Shown: positions 16,032 to 25,231 of the stretch, one piece after another
Position numbering within the stretch: the first letter of the stretch is position 1
Layout: each line of letters starts with the position of its first letter
Assembly (NCBI GenBank): GCA_050950345.1
Contig: JBMNHK010000002.1
Span: 682,001-746,000 of the forward strand
Direction of reading: 5' to 3'
Length of the DNA stretch: 64,000 nucleotides
DNA from: Pelotomaculum_C sp050950345
GTDB taxonomy: Bacteria > Bacillota > Desulfotomaculia > Desulfotomaculales > Pelotomaculaceae
Notes under the pieces: model-generated
What the model was told of the DNA's origin: nothing
The model's database searches: none
The model's input: the letters and a program-made list of their open reading frames with translations, nothing else
Translations under genes and position numbers: made by a program

Positions 16032-16967
16032 ATGGAATTTAGCCACCAGCCGGTTTTGGCTGCTGAAGTTATCCAGGGGCTTAACCTGAAGCCGGATGGT
16101 GTTTATGCTGATTGTACCCTTGGCGGAGGCGGACACAGTGAATTGATCCTCCAAAACACAGGCCCGCACAGCCGTTTAATCGCTTTAGATCAGGATCCGG
16201 AGGCGATTGCTGCCGCTTCCCAAAGGTTGTCTGCTTATAAATCAAGGGCAACTTTTGTCAGAGCCAACTTCAGACACTTAGCTGATGTTTTAAAAGAATT
16301 AAACATCACTTACCTGGACGGGGTTTTGTTTGACCTGGGAGTATCTTCTTACCAGCTTGACAATCCAGCAAGGGGTTTTAGTTACCAGCATGATGCGCCT
16401 CTGGACATGAGGATGGATCCCCGGCAGGAGCTTACTGCCAAAGATCTGGTGAATAATTTATCTGCGGCAGAATTAACAGATCTGATCAGGAAATACGGTG
16501 AAGAGCGCTGGGCTTCCCGGATTGCGGAATTTATCTGTGCGGAACGAAAGCATAGCCAAATAGAAACCACCGGAAGATTGGTTGAAATAATCAAAAAAGC
16601 TGTACCGGCTGGAGCGAGGCGTGGAGGGCCGCATCCTGCTAAACGCACTTTTCAAGCTTTGCGCATTGCTGTTAACGGTGAACTGGAGATCTTAAAAGAT
16701 GCTGTGTTATCGGCATCTCTAGCCTTAAGAACCGGCGGTCGTGTCTGTGTAATAACCTTTCATTCGCTGGAGGATCGGATAATCAAGGATTTGTTTAAAG
16801 AACTGGCCATGCCCTGCACCTGTCCGCGGGATTTTCCCGTGTGTGTATGCGGCAGGAAAAAGGTGTTGCGGATTGTTACAGCTAAGCCTGTATTACCTGC
16901 TTCAGAGGAGATAGCGTTAAATCCCAGAGCTAGAAGCGCTAAACTCAGAATAGCTGAAAAATTATAA
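16032..16967 (+). CDS. rsmH: 16S rRNA (cytosine1402-N4)-methyltransferase
   Basis: SAM-dependent methyltransferase of 311 residues that modifies C1402 in the ribosomal P site. Visible motifs: HQPVLAAEVIQGLNLKPDG at the N-terminus, DCTLGGGGHS (SAM motif I, about 31-40), DQDPEAI, LFDLGVSSYQLD, and a C-terminal ITFHSLEDRIIK. A Cys-rich stretch CTCPRDFPVCVCG (about 262-274) is common in the family. ATG 16032 follows GAGGAGG. Second gene of the dcw cluster. Confidence 0.95.
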   Translation: MEFSHQPVLAAEVIQGLNLKPDGVYADCTLGGGGHSELILQNTGPHSRLIALDQDPEAIAAASQRLSAYKSRATFVRANFRHLADVLKELNITYLDGVLFDLGVSSYQLDNPARGFSYQHDAPLDMRMDPRQELTAKDLVNNLSAAELTDLIRKYGEERWASRIAEFICAERKHSQIETTGRLVEIIKKAVPAGARRGGPHPAKRTFQALRIAVNGELEILKDAVLSASLALRTGGRVCVITFHSLEDRIIKDLFKELAMPCTCPRDFPVCVCGRKKVLRIVTAKPVLPASEEIALNPRARSAKLRIAEKL

Positions 16968-17028
16968 TCGGCGATCATGGAATGTCTGACTTGACTGAAG
17001 TTCTATTCACTCGGGAGGATGCATAATA

Positions 17029-17673
17029 ATGATCGTAGCTCAGGATAAGACATGCTCCTACGGGTTGTCCTATGAACAACCCCAACCAAAACCGAAAAAA
17101 ATGCGCAGGTTAAAACGCTCCTCAAGTAGCCGTAAATTCCTGCTGCTGGTGTTAATCCTGTTTAGTTTTAGCCTTGGTGCAATGATTACTTATTTTCAAG
17201 CACGGGTGTACGCATTGGGTTACGAGATCTGTTGCCTGCAGCAGGAACTGACTGCCTTGAGAGTGGAAAACCATGACCTGGATGAGAGAGTCCAGCAAAT
17301 GGCTTCACTGGAGCGGGTGGAAATGTTAGCTATTAATAAACTGGGTATGGTTAAGCCGGACAGCACTAATGTTCTGGTGTTGTCTGTTGATAGCAAGGCC
17401 CAGTCCTTTGATGAAGTTGATGCCAATACTGTTTTTGATGGCGAGCCCCTTGCCGGTGACGGCGAAAGCCTGCTACTTAAAGCATTTAACGAGTTTGTCA
17501 ACCGGTTGGAAAGCAAAACCGGGCGGGACCCTGATTCCGGGACAAGCTCCGAGGGGGTAACTTATGCAGACAACAAATCTAGCTATTCGGAAAAGAATAA
17601 CTTATCTTTTTCTGGCTGCGGGGGTACTCTTTCTGGCTTTAGTATTGCGGTTGGGTTGGTTGCAACTTGTTGA
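17029..17673 (+). CDS. ftsL: FtsL-like cell division protein with long C-terminal tail
   Basis: 214-residue bitopic membrane protein at the FtsL position between rsmH and the PBP gene. A basic cytoplasmic segment (residues 1-36, Lys/Arg/Pro-rich) precedes one membrane helix (about 37-60) and a short coiled coil (LQQELTALRVENHDLDERVQQM). This is followed by ERVEMLAINKLGM, typical of FtsL/DivIC. FtsL scaffolds FtsB/DivIC and FtsQ/DivIB in the divisome. It is nearly twice the usual length (about 100-120). The last 37 codons run in another frame through the first 110 nt of the next gene, an unusually long overlap. Confidence 0.8.
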   Translation: MIVAQDKTCSYGLSYEQPQPKPKKMRRLKRSSSSRKFLLLVLILFSFSLGAMITYFQARVYALGYEICCLQQELTALRVENHDLDERVQQMASLERVEMLAINKLGMVKPDSTNVLVLSVDSKAQSFDEVDANTVFDGEPLAGDGESLLLKAFNEFVNRLESKTGRDPDSGTSSEGVTYADNKSSYSEKNNLSFSGCGGTLSGFSIAVGLVATC

Positions 17674-19687
17674 AGGGGATCACCTGAGACAGAAGGCACT
17701 TGAGGCCCGCATGCGGGATGTGCCGGTGGAAGCTAAACGTGGCACCATATTTGACCGTAACGGCCAGGAATTGGTGAGTAGCGTCAGTGTTGATTCGGCT
17801 TATGCTTTTCCGCCACAGATAGATGATAAAGAGGCGGCAGCAGAGCAAATTGCCTGGGCCCTTGACATGGATAAAGAAGTTGTTTATCAGAAGCTCACTC
17901 AAGACGTGGGCTTTGTCTGGCTCAAACGACGAATTGATTATGAGGCCTCACAGAGATTAAAATCCTTAAAAATTAACGGAGTTGAACTTGTAGAAGAAAG
18001 TCAGCGCTTTTACCGTCAGGATAACCTGGCTGCCCATGTTCTTGGTTTTGTCGGCGACGATAACCAGGGTCTGACAGGTTTAGAGAGCGTGTTTGATAAA
18101 GAACTGAAAGGCGTTTCCGGACGTATAGTAATTGAAAAAGATGCCGCGGGCAATAACATTCCTGAAGCACTGCACCAATTGATCCCGTCAGAGCCGGGCA
18201 ATAACCTGGTGTTGACCCTTGACCAAACTATCCAGTTCTTTGTGGAAAGAGAACTGGACAAGATTGTTGAGCAATACCGGCCCAAGCTGGCGGTGATCAT
18301 TGTGATGGACCCGAAAACAGGTGAAATATTGGCCATGGGCAACCGGCCGACTTATAGTCCCAGTGAGTGGCAAAAGTATCCCCAGGAGGTATGGGATCAT
18401 AACCCGGCTATCTGGTATAATTATGAACCTGGTTCCACGTTTAAGATCATAACTGCTGCGGCCGCCCTGGAAGAAGGGACAGTGAGCCCCTCGGCCCAAT
18501 TCTACGACCGGGGTTATATCAAAGTAGCAGACCGTACGATTAACTGCTGGTATGATGGCGGGCATGGGGCACAGACCTTCAAAGAGGTAGTTCAAAACTC
18601 TTGCAACCCTGGCTTTATAGAGGTAGGCTTAGAGCTGGGCAAGGAGAGGTTTTATAAGTACATCAGAGCTTTTGGCCTGACGGATACAACTTCTATTAGT
18701 TTGCCGGGTGAAGAGTTAGGTATTCAGATTCCTGAAAACGAAGCCACTAATCTGAACATAGCTACCATGTCCATTGGCCAGTCAATTGCTGTTACTCCTA
18801 TTCAGTTGATTACTGCAGTGTCTGCTGTAGCCAATGAAGGGGTGCTGCTGAAACCCACCCTGGTAAAAGCCATTACCGATGCGGATGGGAATGTGCTTAA
18901 GGAATTTGGTCCTGAACCGGTGCGGCAGGTAATCTCTAAAACCACTGCCAAGACATTAATGGAGTTGTTGACCAATGTTGTGGTTAAAGGTTCTGGAAGG
19001 AATGCCTTTGTCGATGGCTATGGCTCTGCCGGGAAAACCGGTACAGCCCAGGTGGTTGGTATGGGCGGTTATGCTGCTGGTAAATATGTCGCTTCATTTA
19101 TGGGTTTTGCCCCGGCGGACGACCCGCAAATAGCTGCTTTGGTCATGGTTGCCGAACCACAGGGAGGCAATTATTACGGAAGTCAGGTAGCTGCTCCGGT
19201 GTTCAAAGCCATTGCCCTGGATACCCTGCGGTATCTCAAGGTGCCTGAAAGGCCGGAGCTGGAGGCGCCCCAGGCACCTTTCAGTTATACCGAACCCAGA
19301 CACGATCTCACTGTACCCAATGTAGTGAATTATCCCCTGGAAGATGCTCAAAGAGTGCTGATCAACAGCGGCTTGGCTGTGGTGGTGCAGGGTGATGGCA
19401 ACATTGTATATCAACAAGTTCCGAGTGGAGGCGCTGTGGTGCGCAACGGCACAACCATAATTCTCAATCTGGAGCCTCCTGAAACAGTATCCTCAGAGCA
19501 AGTTACCGTGCCGGATCTTAAAGGTTTGACGATGAAAGAAGCCGGTAGCATTTTGGAGAAACTGGGTTTGCACTTAAACCCCACAGGCAGCGGGATTGCC
19601 GTGGGACAAAAAGAGGTGCCGGGAACGATAGTGCCCAGGGGAACGACTATAACGGTAGATTTTCAACCTCAGGGCTTACCCGATTAG
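17564..19687 (+). CDS. spoVD: Penicillin-binding protein, SpoVD/FtsI type, with two PASTA domains
   Basis: 707-residue class B transpeptidase with an N-terminal membrane helix (about 10-32). The dimerisation domain has the RGTIFDRNG motif, and the transpeptidase motifs are S291-TFK, S346-CN and K491-TGT. Two PASTA domains form the C-terminus (about 575-640 and 645-705), each opening with V-P-(N/D). B. subtilis SpoVD has one PASTA and PbpB has two, so it could serve vegetative septation, spore cortex synthesis, or both; the symbol is positional. ATG 17564 has GAGGGGG upstream, which supports the start inside ftsL. Confidence 0.9.
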   Translation: MQTTNLAIRKRITYLFLAAGVLFLALVLRLGWLQLVEGDHLRQKALEARMRDVPVEAKRGTIFDRNGQELVSSVSVDSAYAFPPQIDDKEAAAEQIAWALDMDKEVVYQKLTQDVGFVWLKRRIDYEASQRLKSLKINGVELVEESQRFYRQDNLAAHVLGFVGDDNQGLTGLESVFDKELKGVSGRIVIEKDAAGNNIPEALHQLIPSEPGNNLVLTLDQTIQFFVERELDKIVEQYRPKLAVIIVMDPKTGEILAMGNRPTYSPSEWQKYPQEVWDHNPAIWYNYEPGSTFKIITAAAALEEGTVSPSAQFYDRGYIKVADRTINCWYDGGHGAQTFKEVVQNSCNPGFIEVGLELGKERFYKYIRAFGLTDTTSISLPGEELGIQIPENEATNLNIATMSIGQSIAVTPIQLITAVSAVANEGVLLKPTLVKAITDADGNVLKEFGPEPVRQVISKTTAKTLMELLTNVVVKGSGRNAFVDGYGSAGKTGTAQVVGMGGYAAGKYVASFMGFAPADDPQIAALVMVAEPQGGNYYGSQVAAPVFKAIALDTLRYLKVPERPELEAPQAPFSYTEPRHDLTVPNVVNYPLEDAQRVLINSGLAVVVQGDGNIVYQQVPSGGAVVRNGTTIILNLEPPETVSSEQVTVPDLKGLTMKEAGSILEKLGLHLNPTGSGIAVGQKEVPGTIVPRGTTITVDFQPQGLPD

Positions 19688-19713
19688 ATAATGATAAATA
19701 TTTTAAGTAACAG

Positions 19714-19753
19714 AGAGGTTGGCCGGGTTTCCATATGGAACGGGCCACCCTCT
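19714..19753 (+). terminator. Long imperfect hairpin between spoVD and murE
   Basis: AGAGG-T-TGGCC at 19714 can pair with GGCCA-C-CCTCT ending at 19753, with inner TTTCC/GGAA pairing at the tip and few bulges. A T-run is not present (CTTAAATT). It may be an attenuating hairpin or RNA-processing site. A weak promoter-like pair (TTGTAG, 16 nt, TATTTT at 19758-19785) follows, so murE could start a second transcript. Confidence 0.4.
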
Positions 19754-19849
19754 TAAATTGTAGACAGCTGTTAGTGGAATATTTTAACTCCTATTATGGT
19801 AATAATGAAAAATAAGAGCCTTATACCAAAAAAACAAGGGGGTATCAAG

Positions 19850-21334
19850 GTGTTTTTTAGAGAATTGCTGGCAGCTGTGGATATTCATGCAAGCGGTGGG
19901 CCAGATAGAGTAATTCATGGCCTAACCTATGATTCGCGCAAAGCCAAACCAGGGTATTTGTTTGTAGCCATAAAAGGCTTCAGGCAGGATGGCCATGACT
20001 ATATTCAACAAGCTCTGGAAAATGGCGCAGTGGCAGTGATTGCTGAGAAAAAGATTTTATTGCCGCCAAACGTAGCCTGGGCAGTCGTATCTGACAGCCG
20101 GCAGTCTCTGGCTTTGCTGGGGGCAAGGTTTTATGGCCATCCTTCAAATTATATGAAGATGATTGGTGTTACGGGAACCAACGGTAAAACCACTACTACC
20201 AACCTGATCGCTGCAGTGCTGGAAAAGGCAGGGCATAAAACCGGCCTTGTCGGTACGATAAATAACCGGATTGGTGATAAAAAGCTATTAGTTAGTCACA
20301 CCACACCGGAGTCGACCGATCTGCAAGAATTGTTGCATAATATGGTGGAAGAGAAAGTAAGCGCCTGTGTCATGGAAGTATCCTCACATGCTCTTGTCCT
20401 GCACAGGGTTGACGGTTGCGAGTTTGACCTGGCTGTTTTTACTAATCTGACGCAGGACCACCTGGACTTTCACAGGGATATGCAAGAGTACCTAAAGGCA
20501 AAGCAAATATTATTTCATAGATTAACTGAACCAGGTGTTAAAAGGCCGAAATATGCTGTAATTAACGCCGACGATCCTCATGCAGAGGCATTTATTAAGG
20601 CGGCTTCCGGCGTGGAAGTTTTTACTTATGGAATAAATAGCGATGCAGACGTACAGGCCGTGGATGTTCTTGTCGGCGCCAGAGGAGTAAGCTGCACGGT
20701 GACCGGGCAATGGGGGCCCTGTCCTCTGGAGTTGAAATTGACGGGACTTTTTAATGTCTATAATTCTCTGGCAGCATTTACCTCCTGTGCCGCAATGGGC
20801 ATTCCTGTAGAGATTATTAAGCAGGCTTTGGAAGGTATACCGGGTGTTCCGGGACGATTTGAACTCGTTGATGCCGGTCAAGATTTCACCGTAGTTGTAG
20901 ACTATGCCCACACGCCGGACGGTCTGGAGAATGTTTTGAAAACCGCCCGGGATATTACCACCGGCAAGTTGCTCACTGTTTTTGGCTGCGGTGGCGACCG
21001 TGACCGGACAAAACGCCCGTTAATGGGCAGGGTAGCCGCTACATATAGCGACTACACCTTTATTACCTCCGACAACCCGCGGACGGAAGACCCCCTGCAA
21101 ATTATCAATGAAATTCAAAAAGGTGTTGAGTCGATAGCCTGGAAAGATAAATATACAATTGAACCCGACCGTCGTCAGGCCATCCAATTGGCTGTAGCAA
21201 TGGCTCAAAAGGGTGATTTGGTGCTGATAGCCGGTAAAGGGCATGAAGATTACCAGATCATCGGTGTGCAAAAATATCCTTTTGATGACCGTAAAGAAGC
21301 GTTGGCTGCTCTGGAAAGGCTGCGGGTTCACTAG
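19850..21334 (+). CDS. murE: UDP-MurNAc-L-Ala-D-Glu:meso-DAP ligase
   Basis: Cytoplasmic Mur ligase that adds the third residue of the stem peptide, about 494 residues. GTG 19850 is chosen because AAGGGGG sits 6 nt upstream and the protein then starts MFFRELLAAV; the frame extends 18 codons upstream (to ATG 19796) without a Shine-Dalgarno. The ATP loop is GVTGTNGKTTT (about 105-115). The specificity motif DNPR (TSDNPRTEDP, about 407-416) indicates meso-diaminopimelate rather than lysine. GKGHEDYQ is near the C-terminus. Confidence 0.95.
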   Translation: MFFRELLAAVDIHASGGPDRVIHGLTYDSRKAKPGYLFVAIKGFRQDGHDYIQQALENGAVAVIAEKKILLPPNVAWAVVSDSRQSLALLGARFYGHPSNYMKMIGVTGTNGKTTTTNLIAAVLEKAGHKTGLVGTINNRIGDKKLLVSHTTPESTDLQELLHNMVEEKVSACVMEVSSHALVLHRVDGCEFDLAVFTNLTQDHLDFHRDMQEYLKAKQILFHRLTEPGVKRPKYAVINADDPHAEAFIKAASGVEVFTYGINSDADVQAVDVLVGARGVSCTVTGQWGPCPLELKLTGLFNVYNSLAAFTSCAAMGIPVEIIKQALEGIPGVPGRFELVDAGQDFTVVVDYAHTPDGLENVLKTARDITTGKLLTVFGCGGDRDRTKRPLMGRVAATYSDYTFITSDNPRTEDPLQIINEIQKGVESIAWKDKYTIEPDRRQAIQLAVAMAQKGDLVLIAGKGHEDYQIIGVQKYPFDDRKEALAALERLRVH

Positions 21335-21349
21335 CGGAGGTTTAGTATT

Positions 21350-22728
21350 TTGATTGCACTATCTTTAAGGGAAATAGCTTCGATAACCGGGGGCAGTGTG
21401 GTTCAAGGGAATGCCGCTACTGTTTTTGATACGGTGGCAACTGATACGCGTAAAATGCGGCCCAAGGCACTGTTTTTTGCTCTTATTGGCGAGCGTCATG
21501 ACGGTCACAGCTTTCTTCCTCAGGCTGTCGCCAACGGTGCGGGGGATTGGTTGTCAGCAGTTGGGAGGATTTGCCGCCGGGTGTGCCCACGGTTATGGTT
21601 CAGGATACACTGAAGGCTTTACAAGGGCTGGCCTCATATAACCGGGCGAAATCCAAAGCAATTTTGGTAGGTGTCACCGGGAGCACCGGAAAAACCACCA
21701 CTAAAGACCTGATTGCCTCTGTTTTAAGTGTCCGCTTGCGTACATTAAAAAGTGAGGGTAATTATAATAATGAAATCGGTTTACCGCTGACACTGCTGGA
21801 GTTGGACGAAACTCATGAGGCGGCTGTGGTGGAGATGGGTATGCGCGGCCCGGGACAGATCAGCGCGTTATGTGAGCTGGCCAGGCCTAAGGGTGCGGTG
21901 ATAACCAACATCAATGAGACTCATCTGGAGCTATTGGGAACCATCAGCAACATCGCCGCTGCCAAAGGAGAGATCCTGGAGCATATCCCTGAGGACGGAT
22001 TTGCCTTATTAAATATCGATAGTCCTTTTATTCAACGGGAAGCGGCAAGGTGCCGCGGCAAGGTTGTTTATTATGGTATAGAAGCACCTGTTGGTATTAG
22101 TGGCAGCAAGATCAGGCCGGAAGGCGCGGGCAGTTTTTTTACAGCAACTATTGGCGGCGAACACCAGGATTTTTACCTTCCGGCGCCCGGACGTCATAAT
22201 GTGATGAACGCGCTGGCGGCCATCGGTGTAGCCTGGGAATTAGGGCTTACTAGAGAAGAAATTTATCAAGGCCTGTCAGAGGCCACCTTTACCGGTATGC
22301 GGCTGGAGATTATTGATGGCGGCGGGTATAAAATCATCAATGATGCCTATAACGCCAGCCCGGCCTCAACCAAAGCCGCCCTTGAGGTCTTGCGGGAGTT
22401 GGCCGCAGGGCACCGCTCTATTGCAGTGCTGGGAGACATGCTGGAACTCGGTGTACGAGCCCTGGAAGGCCACTGTGAGGTGGGGGAAACGGCGGCAAAA
22501 CAAGGTGTCCACTACATTATTGCGGTGGGTGAGCTGTCGGAAAAGATAGTAGAGGGTGCGGTGAAAGCCGGTTTCCCACCGGAAAAAGCCCTTCATTACA
22601 AGGATTGTGACAGCGCTGTCAAAACTCTGGAAAGCCTGCTGCAAGAAGGTGATGTTGTCCTGGTCAAGGGGTCCAGAGGTATGCGTATGGAATACATTGT
22701 ACAACACCTGTTACCACACCAATACTGA
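21350..22728 (+). pseudogene. murF: UDP-MurNAc-tripeptide:D-Ala-D-Ala ligase, frameshifted
   Basis: murF is split over two frames. The first runs from TTG 21350 (GCGGAGG upstream) through MIALSLREIASITGG to VANGAG near 21544. The second contains GLVVSSWEDLPPGVP onwards, with the ATP loop GVTGSTGKTTTKD and the C-terminal part to 22728. The join falls in GCGGGGGAT (21539-21547). One G fewer than expected, or a -1 slip on the G-run, restores a single protein of about 459 residues, the normal MurF length. MurF makes UDP-MurNAc-pentapeptide and is essential, so an assembly or sequencing error, or a productive slip, is likelier than true loss. Confidence 0.85.
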
Positions 22729-22773
22729 TTATATGCTGCTGAAAGTGATGAATAGAATTGTATGGAGGCATAA

Positions 22774-23763
22774 ATGGAACTTGTAGGTAAGGCTTTCTCC
22801 ATCGCCCTGGTGATTACACTTAGCATGGGATTTCTGCTTATCCCCTGGCTGAAGAGGTTAAAGTTCGGTCAGAATATCCGGTCCGATGGCCCGTCCAGGC
22901 ATTTACAAAAAGCCGGTACGCCGACTATGGGTGGTATTATTTTTTTAATCGGGATATCAGCGGCAGTACTTTTCGTAGCCCCGCAGCGTGTTGACGCGCT
23001 GGTTGTACTGGTGCTGACCCTGGGGTATGGTCTCATTGGCTTTCTTGACGATTATATCAAGATAGTGTTTAAAAGATCCCTGGGATTAAAGGCCAGGGAA
23101 AAACTGCTGGGTCAAATAATTCTGGCTTTGCTGCTGGCTATTGGTGTTGTCTTCTGGTTGGACACCGGCACTGCCCTGGTAGTACCTTTTTCAGGCTTTT
23201 TTATAGCCGGCGGTATTCAGTTGGAAATGGGGTGGTGGTTGTTTCTAGCTTTTACCCTGGTGGTGATGGTCGGCACTGCCAATGCTGTTAACCTGACTGA
23301 CGGCCTGGACGGTTTAGCTAGTGGTGCAAGCTTTGTGGTTGCATTAGCCATGATGTTTCTTTCCCTGCAAGCCGGGAAGGAAGGTGTGGCGGTAGTTATG
23401 GCAGCCATGTCCGGCGGATGCCTGGGGTTTTTATATTTCAACCGCTATCCTGCTAAAGTGTTTATGGGTGATACCGGTTCCCTGGCCTTGGGCGGGGGGC
23501 TGGCAGCTGCAGCTGTTGTCACCAGAAGTGAACTTTTTCTTGTGCTCATCGGTGGCATTTTTGTGCTCGAAGCTCTTTCTGTGATTATTCAAGTTATTTC
23601 TTTTCAGACAACAGGACGCAGGGTTTTCAGGATGAGCCCGCTGCATCATCATTTTGAACTTGGCGGCTGGAGTGAAAACAGGGTAGTTCTAACATTCTGG
23701 TTGGTCACTATATTGCTGGGAGCCATTGGTTTGCTCGGCCTTTATCGTTTGGGTTCTCCCTAA
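22774..23763 (+). CDS. mraY: Phospho-N-acetylmuramoyl-pentapeptide transferase
   Basis: Polytopic membrane enzyme of 329 residues that transfers phospho-MurNAc-pentapeptide to undecaprenyl phosphate, forming lipid I. About ten hydrophobic helices are visible. Family motifs are KAGTPTMGGI, FLDDYIK (Asp-Asp, about 95-96), NAVNLTDGLDGLA (about 170-182) and the His cluster PLHHHFELGGW near the C-terminus. ATG 22774 follows TGGAGGC. It lies 45 nt after murF within the dcw cluster. Confidence 0.96.
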   Translation: MELVGKAFSIALVITLSMGFLLIPWLKRLKFGQNIRSDGPSRHLQKAGTPTMGGIIFLIGISAAVLFVAPQRVDALVVLVLTLGYGLIGFLDDYIKIVFKRSLGLKAREKLLGQIILALLLAIGVVFWLDTGTALVVPFSGFFIAGGIQLEMGWWLFLAFTLVVMVGTANAVNLTDGLDGLASGASFVVALAMMFLSLQAGKEGVAVVMAAMSGGCLGFLYFNRYPAKVFMGDTGSLALGGGLAAAAVVTRSELFLVLIGGIFVLEALSVIIQVISFQTTGRRVFRMSPLHHHFELGGWSENRVVLTFWLVTILLGAIGLLGLYRLGSP

Positions 23764-23826
23764 ATCAAAACGGCATTATAAATCTCAATGCTGCTATGCC
23801 TATTATAAGTCTGAGAGGCGGATGCT

Positions 23827-25182
23827 ATGAAATTGAAAAATAAACGGGCATTAGTTGTGGGAGCCGGGAAAAGCGGCCTGGCTGTAGCCTCTTTTCTTGC
23901 TGATAAAGGTGCTGCCGTTACGCTGACCGACGCTTCCCAACCGGTATTTCCAGAGGGAGAGTTAGAACGTTTGGTTGCGGCTGGGGTAAGGCTTGCCCTG
24001 GGTGGCTACCCTGAAGTTAAACAAGACTCCTATGACCTGGTGGTGATGAGTCCGGGTATTCCTTTGACGGTGGAACCCGCACAGTTAGCGTCTAAGCATG
24101 GTATAGCCTTAACCGGGGAAATGGAACTGGCTTACCGTTTTTGCAGGGCTCTCCTGGTAGCTGTGACGGGCACCAACGGGAAAACGACTACTACTGCCTT
24201 GCTGGGAGAAATATTTAAGCAGTCCGGTAAGAGGACCTTGGTCGCAGGTAATATCGGTATCCCCCTGGTTAAGGAGGTGGAGCGCTATGGCCAGCAGGAT
24301 ATCATCGTGGCTGAAGTGTCGAGCTTCCAGTTGGAAACCACAACAGATTTCAAGCCTAAAATAGCGCTAATCCTTAATATTACCCCTGATCATCTTGACC
24401 GCCATGGCACAATGGAAGGTTATATTAACGCCAAAGCCAAAATTTTTACCAACCAGAACGCAGGGGACTGCACTATATTGAATTACGATGATCCGCTGAC
24501 CAGGTCCCTTGCAGATCGCACGCCGGCCCGGGTGATCTGGTTCAGCCGGCGTGAGGAGTTACAAGAGGGAGTTTATGTGGTGGAAGGAAGGATCATAGCC
24601 AATTTGGGCGGCGTCGCAGAGTTTATCTGCAGGAAGGATGAGATCGGCATCCCCGGCGCTCATAATTTAGAGAATGCTCTGGCCGCAATAGCCGTTGCCA
24701 GGACCATGGGGGTAGCTATACCTGACCTGGTACATACGCTGAAGACTTTTCAAGGAGTGCCCCACCGGCTGGAATTTGTAGCTGAAATAGATGGGGTGCG
24801 TTATATCAATGATTCCAAGGGTACTAATCCGGATGCCTCAATTAAGGCCTTGGAAGCATACTCGGAGAGGATAGTGCTCATCGCTGGCGGCAAAAACAAA
24901 GGCAGCAATTTTGACGCCTTCGCTGAAAAAATTAAAGAAAAAGCCAGAGTCTTGGTGGTTCTTGGCCAAAGCGCGGCTGCTATCGCTGCTGCAGCCAGGG
25001 CAAAGGGCTTTGAGGAAATACTCTATGCAAATAATTTTGAAGAGGCAGTGTTGCTTGCCCACCAGGCGGCCAGACCCGGTGAAATTGTGCTTTTGTCCCC
25101 GGCCTGCGCCAGTTGGGATATGTTTGAAAATTATGAAGAAAGAGGAGGGCTTTTCAAGAAAATAGTGATGAGTTTTACATGA
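23827..25182 (+). CDS. murD: UDP-MurNAc-L-alanine:D-glutamate ligase
   Basis: Mur ligase of 451 residues adding D-Glu as second residue of the stem peptide. The N-terminal Rossmann part contains VVGAGKSGLAVASFL; the ATP loop is VTGTNGKTTTTALLG (about 117-131). The central domain has NITPDHLDRH, and the C-terminal domain has YINDSKGTNPDA and LLSPACASWDMF. Full length without gaps. ATG 23827 is behind GAGAGGCGG, 63 nt after mraY. Confidence 0.96.
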   Translation: MKLKNKRALVVGAGKSGLAVASFLADKGAAVTLTDASQPVFPEGELERLVAAGVRLALGGYPEVKQDSYDLVVMSPGIPLTVEPAQLASKHGIALTGEMELAYRFCRALLVAVTGTNGKTTTTALLGEIFKQSGKRTLVAGNIGIPLVKEVERYGQQDIIVAEVSSFQLETTTDFKPKIALILNITPDHLDRHGTMEGYINAKAKIFTNQNAGDCTILNYDDPLTRSLADRTPARVIWFSRREELQEGVYVVEGRIIANLGGVAEFICRKDEIGIPGAHNLENALAAIAVARTMGVAIPDLVHTLKTFQGVPHRLEFVAEIDGVRYINDSKGTNPDASIKALEAYSERIVLIAGGKNKGSNFDAFAEKIKEKARVLVVLGQSAAAIAAAARAKGFEEILYANNFEEAVLLAHQAARPGEIVLLSPACASWDMFENYEERGGLFKKIVMSFT

Positions 25183-25231
25183 TCGGTTGTGAGACCTGTT
25201 CTGGAATGCTGGTGGAGGAGGTCAAGAGAGC

